A stretch of DNA of 9,679 nucleotides, from positions 1 to 9,679 of the forward strand of contig USCR01000095.1 of NCBI GenBank assembly GCA_900553295.1. Direction: 5' to 3'. Every line of letters starts with the position of its first letter. Within the stretch, counting starts at the first letter, position 1. A program made the position numbers and the translations under genes. The notes beneath the pieces were generated by a model. That model saw nothing but the letters and a program-made list of their open reading frames with translations. It did not search any database and had not been told where the DNA came from. Below, piece after piece: positions 7,258 through 9,679 of the stretch. The stretch comes from an uncultured Eubacteriales bacterium (GTDB lineage Bacteria > Bacillota > Clostridia > Christensenellales > Aristaeellaceae).

Positions 7258-9558
7258 TCATGTCACCGGACGGTTCCAGTGTCCGGTGGTGGTTTTTTCC
7301 GCGCAGGGCTGCCCGGCGAGCACGGCCGCGGTTTCGCGGGCGTCCTCCAGGGTGAATACGTTCAGGGGCGCAGCCCCCAGCTCCGAAACCTGCCGGCGCA
7401 GGTCCGTGGGCAGGGCGTTAAGCAGCTCCACCCGGCAGCCCTCGGGCAGACGCTGGCGCAGCAGCGGGAAGCGCTCTCCCCTCCGGTCCGTGAAAACCTG
7501 GCCCGCCAGGGCATCGGGCGCATGATCGTCGCACATACGGCAGGCCGCGTGCCCTGTATGCAGTCCCAGATACACCCGGGCCGGACAGTGGTGCAGCAGC
7601 ATCAGCCGCACCCTGCCATAGGCCCACACCAGCGCCGGGGCGTCCCCGGCAATCAGCGCCGCGGTCTCCCGGGCGGACAGCTCCGGGGAGGCGGTCACAA
7701 AGGCGCAGCCCATTTCCAGCAGCACGGCCATGGCCCGGCGGTTCATCACGGGAATTCCCGGCCCGGCGGCCACCGGCAGGGGCCAGGGATGGCCCAGCTG
7801 TCCCACGCTGCCCAGCACATAACCTAGCAGCTTATCCGAGAAACGCCCGGCCAGCCCCGCCATCATGTCCAGGGTCGCGTCCCCGCACACGGTGGGCAGA
7901 CAGAGCCACACGGGGCGGTTCAGCGCCGTCAATGCGGCGCACAGGCTATCCTCTGTATAAATTTCCGGCTGATAAAGCGCCCGCACGCCCTGGGGCAGCG
8001 CATCCAGCTGCGCCGGGGTACGGCACAGGGCCGTGGGCGGTTGGGGCGCGGCGGGAATCTCATAGGCCCGGTCGGGTAGCTCCCGGCCCGCCTGCCGGGT
8101 ATGGACGGCAATCCGCGCCCGGCGCAGGGCTTCCAGGCCCTCCCGGCGCAGGGCATTGAGCACGGACACCGCCGCGAAGGCGTCCGCCGTTTCCACAGAA
8201 ATATTCCGGGCGATAAAGCAGGTGTCCCCGGTTTTTTCCAGGCAGCGGGCGGCGTCCTCCGCCGTCAGCGCCCGGGAGCGGGCCTGCTGGGCCTCCGGCC
8301 CCGTAACGGTCACGGCGCTTTCCCCGTCGCTGAGCGTCAAGGTCAGGGGCCGGCCAGGGAACGCCGTCAAACGCATGTCCACGGCAATGGACGGTTCGGG
8401 CAGTGCCGCCGCTTGCGCCATCTGCCGTGCGTCGGTCAGGCGGCAGACCAGCATGCCGGGCCGCACCCGCATATCCGGGCGCAGGCGCAAAAGCGCCTCC
8501 TGCCCCGCGGGGATTTCCTTGCCCGAATAAATCATGTCCTGGTCCGGGGCGCCCTCCGCCCGCAGCTGCAAGCCGTCCCCGTCATGGAGGGCCAGCAGGG
8601 GCGTAAACCGGGCGAAGCCTCGCTCCACCCGTTCAATTTTGCCCAGGGGCACGCCCAGGTGATTCACCCGCTGCGGGTAGATGACCGCCGCGTCCTCCGC
8701 GCCCATGGCGTAGCCGCGCATGAAATCTCCCCGGTTGAACATTTGCCGCAGGGCCAGGCGTTCGTCCTCCCCCGCCTTGGCAAAATGTCCATTCTCCAGG
8801 CTGTCGATGGCCTTTCGGTAGCTGGCCGCGGTCACCGCCACGTACTCGGGGCGCTTGAGCCGGCCCTCCAGCTTCACCGACGCAACCCCCGCCCCGGCCA
8901 GGGCGGGCAGGTCGTCCCGGAGGCACACATCTCGTGGGCTGAGCCAGGCGGCGGTTTTCCCCCGGTAGGTATAGGGCAGGCGGCAGGGCTGGGCGCAACG
9001 CCCACGGTTGCCGCTGCGCTCCCCCAGCATGGAGGAAAACAGGCACTCCCCGCTCACCCCCACGCACTGGGCGCCGTGGCCGAACACTTCGATTTCCAAG
9101 CCCTCCCGGGCCGCGTCCCGGATCACGTCCAGGCCGCACTCCCGGGCCAGCACCACCCGCACGCAGCCCAGCGTCCGGGCAAAGCGCACGCCGCTGACAT
9201 TGTGCAGGGCCATTTGGGTACTGGCATGCACAGGCAAATCCGGAAAGCGCGTGCGGAGCATATCCGCCACGGCCAGGTCCTGCACCAGTACGCCGTCCAC
9301 CCGCAGGCGGTTGAGCAGGGACAGCACCTCCCCCACCTCCGCCAGCTCCCCATCCTTGATGAGGGTGTTCACGGTCACATGGACGCGCACCCCGTGCAGG
9401 TGGCAGTAGTCCACGGCCTGGGACAGCTGGGCGCTGTCGAAGTTCCCCGCCCCCGCCCGGGCGCTGAAAGCCGCGTAGCCCAAATACACCGCGTCCGCTC
9501 CCGCGGCCACGGCGCGCTCCAGTGCTTCCATGCTCCCCGCCGGGGCAAGGTTCTCCAT
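7258..9558 (-). CDS. U32-family protein, long form (RlhA/YdcP-like, predicted RNA hydroxylation factor)
   Basis: Although called U32 'peptidase' or collagenase-like, studied relatives (E. coli RlhA/YdcP, TrhP/YegQ) are needed for hydroxylation of a cytidine in 23S rRNA or of tRNA wobble uridine; that role is inferred here. The 766-residue chain starts with ENLAPAGSMEALERAVAAGADAVYLG, the family barrel opening. The core motif IEVFGHGAQCVGVSGECLFSS then RGRCAQPCR gives four Cys at 165, 172, 188 and 192 (spacing x6, x15, x3), the set thought to hold an Fe-S cluster. VKLEGRLKRPEYV (228-240) and MFNRGDFMRGY (273-283) are also typical. The long C-terminal half fits the DUF3656-containing RlhA form, with TTTGHWNRPV at the very end. 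ATG at 9558 has GGGAGG eight bases upstream; an open frame to the right edge without such a site was rejected. It precedes mutS2 and follows a probable zapA. Confidence 0.92.
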   Translation of the reverse strand: MENLAPAGSMEALERAVAAGADAVYLGYAAFSARAGAGNFDSAQLSQAVDYCHLHGVRVHVTVNTLIKDGELAEVGEVLSLLNRLRVDGVLVQDLAVADMLRTRFPDLPVHASTQMALHNVSGVRFARTLGCVRVVLARECGLDVIRDAAREGLEIEVFGHGAQCVGVSGECLFSSMLGERSGNRGRCAQPCRLPYTYRGKTAAWLSPRDVCLRDDLPALAGAGVASVKLEGRLKRPEYVAVTAASYRKAIDSLENGHFAKAGEDERLALRQMFNRGDFMRGYAMGAEDAAVIYPQRVNHLGVPLGKIERVERGFARFTPLLALHDGDGLQLRAEGAPDQDMIYSGKEIPAGQEALLRLRPDMRVRPGMLVCRLTDARQMAQAAALPEPSIAVDMRLTAFPGRPLTLTLSDGESAVTVTGPEAQQARSRALTAEDAARCLEKTGDTCFIARNISVETADAFAAVSVLNALRREGLEALRRARIAVHTRQAGRELPDRAYEIPAAPQPPTALCRTPAQLDALPQGVRALYQPEIYTEDSLCAALTALNRPVWLCLPTVCGDATLDMMAGLAGRFSDKLLGYVLGSVGQLGHPWPLPVAAGPGIPVMNRRAMAVLLEMGCAFVTASPELSARETAALIAGDAPALVWAYGRVRLMLLHHCPARVYLGLHTGHAACRMCDDHAPDALAGQVFTDRRGERFPLLRQRLPEGCRVELLNALPTDLRRQVSELGAAPLNVFTLEDARETAAVLAGQPCAEKTTTGHWNRPVT

Positions 9559-9573
9559 GAGGGCAGCCTCCCT
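9559..9573 (-). promoter_or_regulatory. Short hairpin at the U32 gene ribosome binding site
   Basis: The Shine-Dalgarno AGGGAGG can pair with the CCCTC directly before the ATG, either as GAGG/CCTC with a CTGC loop or as AGGG/CCCT with a six-base loop. The stem is 4 bp, so it is weak. Its geometry is the same as at mutS2 and the MATE gene. Confidence 0.25.
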
Positions 9574-9598
9574 TGGTATCTGCGCGTATGCGCGAAAC

Positions 9599-9679
9599 TT
9601 ATTTCTTTTTCGCCTGCTCCAGCTCCTGGCGCAGGGCGGTGAGCTCCCGGCGCAGGCGGGTATTCTCATCGTGGCTCTT
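9599..9679 (-). CDS. C-terminal end of a coiled-coil protein, probably cell-division protein ZapA
   Basis: The last 26 codons of a gene entering from the right edge, ending in TAA at 9601-9599: KSHDENTRLRRELTALRQEL, then EQAKKK. Leu residues at heptad-like spacing and alternating charges indicate a coiled coil. ZapA, which promotes FtsZ ring assembly, ends in such a coiled coil, and in Clostridia zapA often lies just before a U32 gene and mutS2 (between pheT and these genes), so it is the best candidate. With so few residues visible the identity rests on context; any coiled-coil protein would fit the sequence. The stop is 40 bases before the U32 start, with no terminator between, so co-transcription is likely. 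Confidence 0.5.
   Translation of the reverse strand, partial: KSHDENTRLRRELTALRQELEQAKKK

Noticed and set aside
9580..9594. TGCGCG repeated with a two-base spacer between the zapA-like end and the U32 gene
   Set aside because: It forms at most a 4-bp GCGC stem with an ATAC loop and has no T-run; it is too short to call an operator or terminator in GC-rich DNA.
8101..9642. 513-codon open frame on the plus strand opposite the U32 gene
   Set aside because: Opposite a gene with a clear four-Cys U32 motif; the composition (Gly, His, Pro, Gln) is typical of a GC-rich antisense artefact.
9559..9669. N-terminal extension of the U32 protein by 37 residues
   Set aside because: The extension is Arg/Ser/Ala-rich, overlaps the upstream coiled-coil gene and lacks a good ribosome binding site, while ATG at 9558 has GGGAGG at ideal spacing and begins at the conserved family N-terminus.

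Overview
The window is about 9.7 kb of GC-rich DNA (clearly above 60% G+C by eye, not computed) in which every supported gene lies on the minus strand, so transcription runs from the right edge to the left. It has the look of a core-chromosome segment of a high-GC member of the Clostridia (Bacillota). This is inferred from MutS2 with a C-terminal Smr domain, a probable zapA / U32 / mutS2 gene order, strong AGGAGG-type ribosome binding sites, and protein sequences typical of gut Oscillospirales-like clostridia. The species cannot be named from the sequence. There are no rRNA or tRNA genes, insertion sequences, CRISPR arrays, phage genes or convincing rho-independent terminators. No gene-free stretch exceeds about 45 bases.

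Layout in transcription order (right to left): the last 26 codons of a coiled-coil protein, probably ZapA (9679-9599); a long U32-family protein of the RlhA/YdcP type (9558-7258); MutS2 (7231-4868); an OmpR/PhoB-type response regulator (4824-4132) with its membrane histidine kinase (4115-2664); an AroQ-class chorismate mutase (2650-2366); shikimate kinase AroK (2369-1842); a MATE-family exporter (1810-425); and the N-terminal 141 residues of a divergent amino-acid-kinase-family protein resembling glutamate 5-kinase (425 to the left edge).

The spacing suggests one long transcription unit or a few overlapping ones. Gaps are 40, 26, 43, 16, 13, -4, 31 and -1 bases. Three junctions look translationally coupled: the kinase stop TGA forms part of the Shine-Dalgarno of chorismate mutase, chorismate mutase and aroK share ATGA, and the MATE and amino-acid-kinase genes share TAATG. 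The first half concerns division, translation or RNA modification, and ribosome or DNA maintenance. The second half joins a two-component sensor to two shikimate/chorismate enzymes, an exporter and a small-molecule kinase.

I see no convincing new defence or mobile system. The most unusual signals are small. At all four genes that follow a gap of more than about 25 bases (U32, mutS2, response regulator, MATE), the Shine-Dalgarno can pair with bases just before the start codon, whereas closely coupled genes lack this. The histidine kinase has an altered G1 box. The amino-acid kinase at the left edge is divergent.
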